64,000 nt of DNA from Lonicera japonica (Eukaryota > Streptophyta > Magnoliopsida > Dipsacales > Caprifoliaceae). Positions 12,350 through 23,399 of the stretch are shown in pieces. The translations under genes were made by a program, and so were the position numbers. Numbering within the stretch: the stretch's first letter is position 1; the number at the start of each line of letters is the position of its first letter. The stretch is from NCBI GenBank assembly GCA_021464415.1, contig CM038469.1:14424501-14488500 (forward strand), in the 5' to 3' direction. The notes under the pieces were generated by a model that was given only the letters and a program-made list of their open reading frames with translations, did no database searches and was not told where the DNA came from.

Positions 12350-13111
12350 TCTCACAGGGTTTCGAATGCCATTGGGCTACTATACGGTGATGCCATTCGG
12401 CCTGAAGAATGCCGGGGCAACAACTAAAGAACTATGATGGCTATCTTTCATGACTTGTTCCACAAGAATATGGAGTTCTATATGCACGATTTAGTCATAA
12501 AATCGGCAAAGGAAGATAACCATCTCAATGACCTTAAGGAAAGTCTTTTAGAGATGCTAGAAGTTTAAGCTCGAAATGAACCCTCTAAAATGTGCCTTTA
12601 GGGTCACCCGCGAAAAGTTTATGGGTGTTGTAGTTAATCGGCATGGAGCATAGGTGGATGAGGAAAAGAAGAAATGAATCATGGCAATGCAGTATAGGTG
12701 GATACGGAGAAGAAAAAATGAATCATGGCAATGCAGTATAGGTGGATGAGGAGAAGAACAAATGAATCATGGCAATGGAGAGGCCGAATTAATAGAAGCC
12801 ACCTCAAAAGCTTCCTCGGTAAGATTTCTTACCTATGGTAATTCATTCCGGCGCTAGCCCAGTTATCTCACCTAGATACGTCACTCTTAAAATTTCCCGT
12901 AACTTACCATTGGATTGAAGAGCACCAGAAGGCATTTGACAACATCAAGAAGGCACTCAACTCCACGGAAACAATAATTCTGCAAAAGAAGGGTGTACTG
13001 TTGCTGCTATACCTAACATCAACGATTAACTCAGTTGGGGCTTTACTTTCCCAAGAAGAGAAGGGAACAAAAAAGCCAGTGTATTAAATTAGCCGAAAGA
13101 TTGTCAGCTTA
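12350..13111 (+). pseudogene. Ty3/gypsy reverse transcriptase-RNase H relic
   Basis: The plus strand reads YYTVMPFGLKNAG followed, after a frameshift, by MMAIFHDLFHKNMEFYMHDL. This matches the gypsy RT core, with HD in place of the catalytic DD (YVDD) pair. After a decayed connector, 12930-13090 reads FDNIKKAL...LLYLTST...GALLSQEEKG...KPVY, as in the RNase H-adjacent part of gypsy pol. Several stops and frameshifts are present. A 44-bp unit is repeated three times at 12650-12781. The fragment ends exactly where a CACTA left terminus begins. Confidence 0.75.
12650..12781 (+). repeat. Three tandem 44-bp units inside the gypsy relic
   Basis: The unit starts ATAGGTGGATGAGG and ends ATGGCAATGCAGT. 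Copies begin at about 12650, 12694 and 12738 and differ at a few bases. It corresponds to the pol segment just after the RT core, so it is a local duplication within the dead element rather than an independent satellite. Confidence 0.8.
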
Positions 13112-13525
13112 CACTAGGAAAAAAATCATCTTAAGAGACTGAGTTTCATAGTCGCTTAAGACCTCTTCTCCGTCTCTTAAGTCTTAAGCGACTAATTGTC
13201 AGTCGCTTAAGTATTGTCTCATTAGCCGAGTGGCTGTAGCTCTTAAGGGCGACTGATAAATATGAGTTCGTCGCTTAAGAAACCCTTAAGCCACAAACTC
13301 AAACTCCGTCACTTAAGGCTTAAGCGACTAATGGTAAATAGCTTAGTCGCTTAAGCTAGGCCAACTTAAGCGACTAACAATGGCTTTGTCAGTCTTTTAA
13401 GCTTAGTCACTTAAGAGACTGACAAAGCCTTGTCAGTCGCTTAAGCTGGTCACTTAAGCTATATATGTGAGTTCACTTAAGCCACTAATAATGACTATGT
13501 CAGTCGCTTAAGTGACGAAACACCA
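13112..13525. repeat. CACTA subterminal repeat array (CTTAAGCGACT)
   Basis: Palindromic CTTAAG cores extended to AGTCGCTTAAG occur in both orientations at irregular spacing of about 20-60 bp. In characterised CACTA elements such arrays bind the element-encoded TNPA-type protein. Here no TNPA gene was recognised. Confidence 0.75.
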
Positions 13526-15930
13526 TTCCACCGAAATGTGCAATTCTAACAGCCTACAGGTTTGTCGCACCTGCAATTCAAATTAATTCACACCTACAAT
13601 TCATAGCCAAACTTGTAATTCAAACCAATTCACACCCAAATTTGCAATTCAAACCAATACAATTTCAACAAGTGTTCACATAAAAAGTCAACACATATAC
13701 AAGTGTATAATTCACAAACAATATACAAACATTAAATACGGTTCACTTACAACATCAAAAACTTGTTCACAAAAATACAAGCCTAATAACAAAAGTCGCT
13801 AAAGTACAAATCCGTTATGTGTCTTTCCATTTGCTCCTGTAGCTTCAACAATTATGCTTTAAGAGGAAACACATGCAAAATATTTATCATTTATAATTCA
13901 GTTATAACCAAAAATACATTTCTAAGGATAAAAATAGTGAAAAATATCTCACCTTATCTTTAATAAAGCGTATAATCTTTATAATTCAGTTATAACTAAA
14001 AATACATTTTAAGGATAAAAATAATGAAAAACATCTCACCTTATCTTTGATAAAAACATATAATCTTTTCACAAATGCTTTCATCGGTGCTAGGTTCCTC
14101 CATGCTCCTAACAAGCTTAAATAAAACTGTTAAGGATTGCAGCAATCAAAACACAAATCAAAAGTGTAATAATTAACAAGTGGGAAATTAATTGTGAGTA
14201 GAAGAGTTTCACGTATATAAGCTAACTGATGAGTGATAAGCATTGCCACTCTATTTTCATGCTATACTTATCAAGTGGCTCTCACTTTCCAAGTTTCCAT
14301 CCAAACCTCAGGTAGTATTGTTTCCTAGTTGCCTATCTTTGTCCAGTGTGTCTCTTGCCTTTCAAAGTGCTTTATCAAACATATACACATACTATATAAA
14401 TGTGATTACATGTTCAATTCCAAAAGTGAAATCTCTCAACTTTTGATGGTATAGAGGTTGCCAATGTCATATTATGCTTGCCTTGCACAGATTGGGGTGG
14501 TACTAGAGTGGCTGCAAATATAGGCATCACTCTATGGTATAAACCTATTCTTAGAAGATTTTAAAAAATGGTCTCTGTCAGACAACAGTCGTCTCCCCTT
14601 TCTCATCTATCATGAAGAACATTGTGTCAAAGTTCTCTATTCGTACTTACAAGGTAAAGTGTAGATTAATGAAGATATTAATCCCCACAAAGATATTAAT
14701 GGAGATATTAATCCCCACAAGATAATTGCTTGTCTTAACCTTTTAAAGTTTCCCCAAAAAGTACCTTAACAGCAACAAACACCAAATCAAAATCACATCC
14801 ATAACAAAATTACCTATATGAATATGTAGATATATAAAAATTTCATATGATATACGTACCAAAATTTGGACTTGGCACGGACTTCATTAGTGGCCAAAAG
14901 CTTCATGTGGTTGATCTTGCGGTGCTCATCTGTCTCTATTGGGAGAGCTCTTCCCACAACCTAGAACTGATGGAACTGTACACACAAGACAATTGAAGAA
15001 ACAAATTTAAAATATTAGAATAAAACCCTAGGTTAATCGAAATAGCTGAAGGAAGTATTGGTACAAATGAAAAGACAAAAATAAAACCCTAATAGAAAGC
15101 TCGACATACCCTGTAAGTCACCATTTTTGACGGTGGTCACTCTCCTCTTCTCTCTCTCCGTGAATATATGCTTGGTGGGTGGCAAAGGGAGATTAGGGTT
15201 TTTCTTTTGCTTATATATGAGCCAAGGAGAAATGGGCTAAAACCTATATATGAGAAAAAGAAGATAGAAAAAAAACCCTAAAAAATTATGATATTTTATT
15301 AAACACCCAAATGCAAGAGAAACATGATAGAAAAAAGCCCTAAAATTTGAGAATGAAGGGAGAGATGAGAGTTGAGAGATAGAGAGAAGGATTGAGTACC
15401 TATTAGCCAGCGGTCCCGTCGTCCGCTCTGGATGCTCTGGCGGTTTGAAGAAAAAGAGAAAGAGTTTGTAAGAGAAAGGGCGGTAAGCCTTGCGCCCAAA
15501 TCAAAAAGGCAAAATTGATAGAGGGAAAGAATCCCGCTAAAAAAGACTACTTTGAGCGACCGATACATATATCACTAGTCGCTTAAGAATTACTTAGAGC
15601 GATTGATATTGATTAATGTCAGTCACTTAAATAAAAATAAATATATATTTTTTTATTTTAAATTATTTATCAATTAATCTATATTTCTTTTTATTTTTCT
15701 TTTATGTAATAATAATAATAATAGAAAATGAAAAAAATGTTAAAAAAAGATTATTTATTTATTTATTTATTTAATAATAATAATAGTAGAAAATGAAAAA
15801 AAAAATGCTAAAAAATATTATTTATTTATTTATTAAAATAATAATACTAAGAACAATGATAGAAAATGATAAATAATACTGAAGAAGATTATTTATTAAT
15901 TTATTTATTACAGCAATAGTGAAATTGATT

Positions 15931-16640
15931 TCAGGAATTACAAATCAAAATATGTGACCTGTCAAAATCTTGGCATACTTCTCCACCTGCGGGATGTTTG
16001 AGATAATCAGGATTTACAATCGTTGTTCCGTACCACCGTATTTTCTTTGCAGTGTATGGAGACATGTATAAACACTGCAACCTCAGTGTCAAAAGGAAGT
16101 AACGAACCGTCTTCCTGAGAATCTGTTCACTGTCCTCATAATGTATCCATCTTGACTTTTTGCAAATGGGACATTCTTGTAACTTTGCACCCTCTTTGTA
16201 AAATAAGAAGCATCCATAGTAGCATGTATGGATGACATCATAACCCATATTGATGTTTTGTAGGTCTTTTTTACTTGTGTGTGTGATTCAGGATACTTGT
16301 TTCCAAGATGTAATAGATTTTTTCTATGCCAACACCATTCATTGTAGCATCTGTTTGACATATATTTTACGTTTTAGTTTGATCTGCATCGATTTAAGAA
16401 TGGAACCAACACAGTGAAATATGTGTTTCTGTTAAAAGTCTGTTATATTTGTCTATTATAATTTTAGTAATAGGGTCAACATGAACTCCAGTATTAACAT
16501 CATTTACACCATCAACAAAAGTTGTATTATAAGATTCACAAAATGAAAAAGCATCACCCAGGATTTCCATAGTGGAGTTTATGGAAAGATCAACACTACC
16601 ATTGGAAGAAGCTAAATTATGTAGATATAGCTCCCTTTGG
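15931..16640 (-). pseudogene. CACTA TNP2-like transposase fragment
   Basis: The minus-strand frame 16248-15931 reads DVIHTCYYGCFLFYKEGAKLQECPICKKSRW. This matches the conserved IHAC-x-ND-C-x-L-(F/Y)-(W/R)-KE...CP-x-C-x-SRW block of plant TNP2 transposases. It is followed by RKTVRYFLLTLRLQCLYMS and KKIRWYG, which match the next TNP2 block. Upstream, in another frame, 16361-16250 gives NKYPESHTQVKKT. Further up, about 16640-16400 gives DAFSFCESYNTTFVDGVNDV, like the leader of TNP2. At least one frameshift and several stops are present. The C-terminal two-thirds of the protein are missing. Confidence 0.75.
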
Positions 16641-16649
16641 TCCTATAAC

Positions 16650-17740
16650 GAAGGCAAGAAAGCATAGCCTGATGTCGATTTCCGTCCATCTGGGTCACCT
16701 CTTCAGTCAGCATCGGTGCATCCAACCACATGCAAATCCGATGCTTAATAGCAAAGCCTATAATCAGCTGTGCCTTTCAGAAATCGGAGTATTCTCTTCA
16801 CTGCTTTCCAATGAGCAATGCCAGGGTTCCCTTGGAACCTATTAACATGACCAACTGCATAATAAATGTCGAGCAGTGTACACATCATTGCGTACATCAT
16901 GCTACCAATAGGGTTAGCATATGGAACTCGAGCCATCTTTTCCTTCTCATCAGGAGTCTTAGGACACATGTCCAGACTTAAAGTATTACCATTCTTAACA
17001 GGAATATCAATGGGTTTACAAGATTGCATCTAAAATCGTTCAAGTATCTTCCTTATGTAAGTCTCTTGAGACAAACCAAGAATCTTCATTGATCGATCTC
17101 TTAGGATCTTAACTCCGAGCACATAGCTTGCCTCGCTTATGTCCTTCATTTCAAAATTTGAAGATAACCACGCTTGTATGGCGACAACCATCTCCTTGTT
17201 GTTTCCAGCTAATAGTATGTCATCTACATACAAAGAGAGGATTCATAAATTATTTCCAGAATGTTTAACATACACACATTGGTCTTCCTCGATCACGGTA
17301 AACCCATTTGAGGAAATGGATCGATAGAATCTCAGGTACCATTATCTAGATGACTATTTCAACCCACAAATGGATTGATTGAGCTTGCAAACTTTGCGCT
17401 TTTGCCCTCTAGGTACAAAACCAACAGGTTGATCCATATGGATTTCCCCATCTAGTTTTCCATTGAGAAATGCAGTTTTAACATCCACCTGAAAAAGTTC
17501 TAAATCCATATAAGCGACAATAGCTAGAATGAGGCAGATTAAGGCAACCCTCACTACTGGTAAGAAGGTTTCCTTATAGCCAATGCCCTCTCTTTGGGTG
17601 TAGTCTTTTGCCATAAGGTGAGTTTTATACCTATCAATGGAACCATATGCCTTACGTTTGACTTTTAGAACTTGTTTGTTCCCAATAGACTCCATCTCAT
17701 TAATCGTTGCAATTTTCCATTTAGCCGAAGCAGGGGACGT
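16650..17740 (-). pseudogene. Copia reverse transcriptase and partial RNase H
   Basis: The frame 17695-17354 contains RYKTHLMAKDYTQREGIGY, LFQVDVKTAFLNG and CGLK, the standard copia RT fingers and palm. 17233-17030 starts with the catalytic MYVDDILLAG. 17029-16745 holds the RT-RNase H connector (YANPIGSMMYAMMCT, AHWKAVKRILRFLKGT). 16740-16650 reads CTDAD...GDPDGRKSTSGYAF, the start of RNase H. Frames are broken by stops, and homology ends about 16640. The catalytic YVDD is preserved although the gene is not functional. Confidence 0.85.
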
Positions 17741-17848
17741 GACAGCCTTTTAATAATTTTTAGGCTTGTCTACATCTTGCGGAGCACACATGAAAGCTGC
17801 CCCCTCAATCTCAAAGCGATGACGTGGGACACTTTCACGATTGCTCCT

Positions 17849-18650
17849 ACGCAAGCGTGGACTATGGGAATGAGTCTCTAATAGAGGGACACTCCCACTA
17901 AGAGGTTGCACACTCCCACTAGGAAGTGAGCCGCTCTTAACATCCTTATTATGATTTGAACCGCCTTCATCCGATTCTACCATTTTAAACAACTCAATGT
18001 TTATGTTTACATCCCATCTCTTGGGGAATCCTCCTCTAAGAAATCAACATCTCGTGACTCAATCTCATAAATAGTTCCATCTTCTTACTCATCAAGCATT
18101 ACATATCTTTTAGATTCCTCAGAATATCTAATGAATATGCACTTATGCGCCCTAGGGCCTAATTTCCCATACGAATAGGAACTAGTGTGAACATACCCCC
18201 ATTGCCCCCTATGGGCGCAAATGGCTTAATTCAGGTTTCCTGTGGGTCCAAAGCTCATACGCAAGTGTGGACTATGGGCATCAGTCTCTAATAGAAGGAC
18301 ACTCCCACTAGGAAGTGAGTCGCTCTCAACATCCATATTTTGATTTAAACCGCCTTCATCCGATTCTACTATTTCAAACAACTCAATGTTTATGTCCACA
18401 TCCTCTCTTTTGGAGAATTCTTCCTCTGGGAAATCAACATCTTGTGACTCAATCTTAGAAACAGTTAAATCTTTTTGTTCACCAAGTATTACATATCAAT
18501 TAGATTCCTCAGAATATCTAATGAATATGCACTTATGCGCCTTAGGGCCTAGTTTCCCATGCGAATGGGAACTAATGTGAACATACCCTGCTGTCCCCCC
18601 ATGGGCGCAAATGGCTTAAGTCAGGCTTCCTGCTTGTCTAAGGCTCATAA
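17849..18650 (-). repeat. Tandem duplication (410 bp and about 392 bp) inside copia pol
   Basis: Copy 1 (17849-18258) and copy 2 (18259-about 18650) start ACGCAAG(C/T)GTGG and share blocks such as GACACTCCCACTA, CGCCTTCATCCGATTCTAC, ACTCAATGTTTATGT and CTAATGAATATGCACTTATG. Copy 2 lacks an 18-bp piece of copy 1. The region is the variable linker between integrase and RT. Both copies have diverged, so the duplication is not recent. Confidence 0.85.
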
Positions 18651-19310
18651 GGCGTTGATGAAACAAATTTTGAAGGCACACGGTTGAGGATGTAGGCTGC
18701 AACTAAGATAGCATCCCCCCCAGAAATATATTGGGAGGTTAGCTTGCTCCATCATCGATCTAACCATATACAAAATGGTTCCATTCCTTCTCTCTGCTAC
18801 ACCATTTTGCTGCGAAGTATATGGAATAGTTAACTGCCTCTAAATTCCTTTTTCATCACAAAGCTGCTTAAATAGCTTAGATAAGTACTCACATCCACGA
18901 TCAGTACAGAGAGCCTTAATGGCCCTCCCACTTTGATTCTCAACCAAACTCATAAAACGTTTAAAACAATCAAATGCCTCAGACTTATGGGAGATCAAAT
19001 ATACATAACCGTAACGTGTATAATCATCTATAAATATAATAAAATAGTTAGTTCTATGCCTTGCCCTCACACTAAGTGGGCCACAAATGTTTGAATGAAC
19101 TAATTGTAAAGGAAAAGATGCTCTAGTAGCTTTTTCAAACGGTTTCTTAGTTGACTTTTCTACTAAGAAATGCTCATAATTAGGCAAACTTACTTTAGCG
19201 AGCTGACCTAATAATCCCTCTTTAGCCAATTGATTCATTCTGTCCTAGCTAATATGACCAAGTTTAGTATGCCAAATCGTAGAATTATAAACATAAGTAA
19301 AGAAAGAAAT
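18651..19310 (-). pseudogene. Copia integrase with GAG-pre-integrase
   Basis: The minus strand reads WHTKLGHIS near 19300-19240 (pre-integrase). The integrase core 19238-18840 follows, with catalytic aspartates in FIDDYTRYG and CTDRGCEYL. A TAG stop at 18840-18842 comes next, and the same frame continues with QQNGVAERRN (catalytic glutamate), then MEQANLPIYFWGDA and ILNRVPSK to about 18650. The DDE residues are all present, but at least two stops (about 19242 and 18840) interrupt the frame. Confidence 0.85.
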
Positions 19311-19328
19311 AGAATTATTATTACTGGA

Positions 19329-20279
19329 CTAACAAATATCCAAAACAAATAATCCATCTGAAATAAAAACACTACCATAAAACATCATTCCATAGAAAAT
19401 GCTAACATTATTGTTCTCGAAAACTACTCGAAATCCAAGCTTAAGCAAAGTAGAAACTGATAAAAGGTTTCGTCGAATATCAGGAGCAAATAATACATCA
19501 TGGATCAACAAGTTGCGTCCACCGTGTATGTTCAGCTTGTCGGTACCAATACCTAAAAGTTGAACAGCTTCTCCATTGCCCAGCTCATCATCGTTCTTCT
19601 TCCCATTATTCTGGTTCTTGTGCTTAGACCTAGCTGCCTTGCCCGAACCAAAATGAACTATATAAGAGGAGCTATTTGCTTTAGCAGCTTCTAAGCGCTC
19701 AACTTCTAACTCCAAATAACGCGCTAGATTATCAAAAGTTTTGATGTTTTTATTGTGCGTCATGTTGACTCTTATATACTCCTATAAATCAGGTAAGGAA
19801 CGAATCCGAACTTGAACCTGCTGCTCATCACTCAATTTGTTCCCAACTGCCTTAAGCTCACGAATCATAGTTGACATCTGCTTAAGATGTTGTTTCATTA
19901 GAGTCTTTGAGTGCATCTTATACGAGTCAAACTTTAAGATCAACGCGCGCAGTCGAGTAGCTAAAGTGGCACCAAACTTAGCTTTCAGGGCATCCCACAT
20001 TTCTTGGGCAGTCTTACAGTCCTCGAACGTGCTGATCAAGTCATTGTGCATTTTGCTAAGTATAACAAAGCACGCACAACGATCCTTCTTAACGCACTTG
20101 ATCGCGCCGATGTTGGGCACCATTGCCATCCTCCGGTGGTGGAGTCAAGGATTGGGTCAAGGTTTCCAAAACCTTTTGATTATCAAGGAGATATTGAATC
20201 TTACGAGCCAAATATCATAATTATCACCATTCAATTTCTCACCTTTGTTCAATTCAGCAACTATGCTCTTAGAAGCCAT
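19329..20279 (-). pseudogene. Copia gag and protease remnant
   Basis: The start MASKSIVAELNKGEKL at 20279 is followed by a frame break near 20170. The retrotransposon gag domain then runs 20129-19782 (SKMHNDLISTFEDC, AQEMWDALKAKFG, LKQMSTMIRELKAVG). 19763-19329 continues the gag tail (KAARSKHKNQNNGKK) and passes straight into the back half of the protease region (LGIGTDKLNIHGG, DVLFAPDIRRNLLSVSTL). No CCHC zinc knuckle and no DSG protease site are present between them, so an internal deletion is inferred. Confidence 0.8.
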
Positions 20280-20473
20280 CTAAATGCGCAAAAATATTTA
20301 ATAAGGATATTATTATTAGCATAACACATCAAAAAATTTGCAGCACAAGTTTTAAATTAAATTTAATATGTCACATATGACACAAGAATGAAAAATCGGT
20401 TCTTTTAAAATCATTTCCCACATCATGTGATATTACTAAATTAAAATTTAAACTAGGCGCAAAAGTGTATGGG

Positions 20474-20488
20474 AGCTCTAAGCTACCA
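20474..20488 (-). other. Possible copia primer-binding site
   Basis: The minus strand reads TGGTAGCTTAGAGC, resembling the initiator-methionine tRNA site TGGTATCAGAGC used by most plant copia elements, but with changes in the middle. It lies about 195 bp upstream of the gag start. Its degeneracy and the unclear LTR end keep confidence low. Confidence 0.35.
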
Positions 20489-20630
20489 CTATACTCCCAC
20501 TATACCACAATACCACAATATATAGTACATAAAACATGCAACACATTGATATATATAACAGTGAATTACATCAAAAATTGCACAGTACCAAAAAAATTGG
20601 ACAGTACACCAAAGCTCGATTGTCCTCTGT
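20489..20630 (-). repeat. Probable copia 5' LTR remnant, interrupted on its right
   Basis: The sequence lies immediately upstream of the possible primer site, where the LTR end is expected. It contains AT-rich sequence and the first two or three units of a 24-bp degenerate repeat (CAGTACCAAAAAAATTGG, CACCAAAGCTCGATTG). At 20630 it is cut by a gypsy solo LTR, and the repeat resumes at 23400. The far LTR boundary could not be fixed. Confidence 0.4.
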
Positions 20631-21740
20631 TGTGATGCCCCGAAATCCCGTTTAAAGGATCTCACCTCCGAGACCCAGTTAGTCACGGTGTCGTACACGA
20701 CGACAGGTATTATAGTATAAAATATACAACTTATATAAATGAAAATTACTGATAAAGCTATATATCTTGGAAAATTTTGGCATGTGGAGTTTATTCTTTC
20801 AATAAAACCATTTCCTGTCAAACAAACACAAGTTTAACTAAAATAATATCTCCATATCTATCAATTCCTTGTCAAGTAGAAATTCACATTCCGGTACAAA
20901 GTAGTGCCTCTAATAAGGTCTCGATCTCATAATAACTTTACATCAATATTTATATACAGCAATACAATATATACCCATCTTATCGAATAAAGAATTAGCA
21001 TACAAGTCATTTTCGAACGACTTTAATAAACGGTCTTAAGAGCTACTAGACTCCACAAGTGCGCTATCCCCGAGAACACCAGCAACACTGGTTTGGAAAA
21101 TGGGAGTGAGCCAAACGGGCTCAGTGGGAACTATAAGAGTTTTGCATAAGAAAAATAGGTTGGAAAGCTATGCATGCCATGCAATGCTATATGATGAAAG
21201 TAAGTTTAGTTTATATACTGCTTCTCTGTAATAAATCACCTCTGGGTAATACACATTTCTTTTTGTATATACAAATGTAAATATATATATATACTACATT
21301 TTTGAAGTAGCCAATGCACGGAAAACCTTTTGTGAAATGCATATATATAATGTCCCCAGCCCAAAGAATAAGAATGGCCATATATATACATATACCTCAT
21401 CATACTGTACAAGCCACAACACCGCGACCAGATCTATCACATCAATCATATATATACGTCACATCTAGGATTTCAGATCTAATGTGCACAGAGATAGCCG
21501 GCAACTCGGTTTCTTCTGCCCCCAAGGCAGGGACCACCTACCAGGTCCACCTAGATGGAAAATGCCCCCAAGGCAATAATATAAACTCATGTAGCCACGA
21601 AGGCTATACGCTATAAGTAATAACCATCTACCTGGTATGAACGGTGTAGCTATCCAATAATAAATCCCAAACAATATCTAAATATAATAAACTCATCAAA
21701 TCAATGAAATCATAAGAATATAGAATCCAACAGATATAGA

Positions 21741-22026
21741 TATGTATATACATATATTCCATATGTATTTGTACAACTCGTACATATATATAAATATATA
21801 TATCTACTCCAATTATGTATACATATACATTTTGTAGAACATGTAGTGGTATTGTTGTTACACTTAAACCAAGCTAGCCAAGTTCATATGTATACATATA
21901 TTCCATATGTATTTGTACAACTCGTACATATATATATATATATACTCCAATTATGTATACATATACATTATGTAGAACATGTAGTGGTATTGTTGTTACA
22001 CTTAAACCAAGCTAGCCAAGTTCGTA
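21741..22026. repeat. Tandem duplication of about 145 bp inside the solo LTR
   Basis: Copy 1 (21741-21886) and copy 2 (21887-about 22026) both run TATGTATA(T/C)ACATATATTCC ... AAGCTAGCCAAGTTC. They are nearly identical apart from the length of an internal AT run and single-base changes, suggesting recent duplication, perhaps through the flanking TATGTATA tracts. Confidence 0.9.
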
Positions 22027-22893
22027 TACTAGTATTTAAAGAAGAAAAATCAAGTGCTTGGGGGTTTAGTGTTTCCCACAAATTTGGCACCAAGCCAAGG
22101 ATAATATTGTACTGGTACAACCCCTAGATTTTAATATAAACCTCCCCTTATGATCTTTATACTTTACTTATTCAAAATAAACTTGTGGCCTTAACCAACA
22201 AAGTTACGGACTGGCCTAGCAAGTGATAAATCTCATAAATTGTGAACTATTAATTCAAGTACAACAACAATACCACAAATAGGATTAATAAAGGCAAACA
22301 CATACTTTTAAAACCATGTATAGCAGTATGTATGCGTATTAGAGTACACAGTACACTATCGTATCCGTACATAAGGGTTTTGTACAAATCTTACCCAAAA
22401 ACAATATAGAAATTGGGGCTTATCATAAAATCCATAATTTATACTCATATCAAGTCCAAATCAAACAAAGAATCAAGAGAAATTTACCCAAACCCCCATG
22501 GATATGAAATTTTGAGTAAAAACCCTAGGTTTGGTTTGATTTGGTGGAAATACGTTATAATAACTTGAAAACTAGATTTAATACTATTTTCCCACCTATT
22601 GAGGGTTAATCCCTCAAAGAATTGCCGTTGAATCAAGCCAAAAAGCACCAATCTCGAAATTTCCCCAATTAGCTCAAAACCCTAACCATGACTACCAAAG
22701 GAGGAGGAAGAAGATGGAGATGGTGATGAAGATGATGATAATGGTGTTGGTTAGGTAAGGAATATGAATCTTTGAATGATCCCTCTTAACCCCTTCAAAT
22801 TGCTCCCCACACTCTCTCTAAGAGCTCTCAAAGTTGGGTGATGAAATGAGAAGGAAGGAGAAGAAGAAATATATAAAAATCCTCGCCAGCCCG

Positions 22894-22974
22894 ATGTAGT
22901 CAACTACATTTTTCTCATGTAGTCGAATACATGGTGTAGTCGACTCACCCAACTACCATGTAGTCGACTACATG
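22894..22974. repeat. Cluster of four TGTAGTCGACTACA-type palindromes in LTR U3
   Basis: Within 81 bp there are ATGTAGTCAACTACAT, CATGTAGTCGAATACATG, GTGTAGTCGACTCAC and the perfect 18-bp palindrome CATGTAGTCGACTACATG. In the LTR's own orientation they precede a TATA-like stretch (TTTTTATATATTT, about 22866-22878) and then a CT-rich leader, placing them where U3 enhancer elements would be. Confidence 0.8.
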
Positions 22975-23399
22975 GCTCTATTTTGCCTCCTTCAGCTTTT
23001 TGGTCAACAACTTGACTTTGCACCCACTTTTCACCATTAAGGAGTGGGAATTGGGTCTCTGCCAAAACACGAAAGTTGTAGAGTGGATCAAAACCTAGAG
23101 ATAAACATAAACAGGGAATCATTTGGAGTTTGGATGAAGAAGATATGGACTTCCAAAGTCGGGTAAAAATCATTAATCGCATAGGACCGAAACTTGCTAT
23201 TTACGAGCTGATTTTCATTCGATCCACCCGGAATGACTTATGGCCATTCTAACACACTTAAATATATTAATATGACTTTTCAGAAGTTTATGAACCATGC
23301 CAACCTTTTCAGAACCCAATTTGGCTTCCCAAAGCCTGGTTCTGCCTTGTACGCGATATGGGTCGTGATTTACAGGAGATAATTAAACGGGATGTCTCA

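Larger units (their letters stand above)
13112..16640 (-). mobile_element. CACTA (En/Spm-like) transposon, left end present, right end not found
   Basis: It starts with the terminus CACTAGGAAAAAAATCATC, directly after TTA. The next 400 bp are packed with subterminal repeats built on AGTCGCTTAAG and its complement CTTAAGCGACT (nine exact nine-base cores by eye plus many variants). Further copies occur at 15557-15625. A minus-strand TNP2-type transposase relic lies at about 15931-16640. No CCTAGTG right terminus was seen before the copia sequence begins at about 16640, so that end was deleted or displaced. 13550-15560 shows no recognisable gene; 15640-15930 is AT-rich with ATTT runs. Confidence 0.75.
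16640..20488 (-). mobile_element. Truncated Ty1/copia retrotransposon (minus orientation)
   Basis: From right to left it carries a possible primer site (about 20474-20488), leader, gag, protease remnant, integrase, reverse transcriptase and part of RNase H, in the copia order IN-RT-RH. It stops inside RNase H at about 16640, so the rest of RH and the 3' LTR are gone. It abuts the CACTA transposase relic. Numerous stops and frameshifts, a CCHC/protease deletion and a 410-bp tandem duplication show that it is dead. Confidence 0.85.
20631..23399 (-). mobile_element. Solo LTR of a gypsy-type retrotransposon (2.77 kb)
   Basis: On the minus strand it begins TGAGACATCCCG and ends CGGGGCATCACA. It is colinear with the LTR at 2309-5375: the U3 start, the TTAATATATTTAAGTGTGTT block, and the end block with GCAGTGTTGCTGG...CTAGTAGCTC. 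No internal region is present. Flanks are TCTGT (20626-20630) and TCTGC (23400-23404), a 5-bp target duplication with one difference. It therefore looks like a solo LTR left by LTR-LTR recombination, inserted within a 24-bp minisatellite. The short frames at 21314-21616, 21846-22127 and 22904-23182 are not genes. Confidence 0.8.

Noticed and set aside
20489..20821. 110-codon minus-strand frame
   Set aside because: It spans the junction of the copia remnant and the solo LTR, so it cannot be an ancestral gene.
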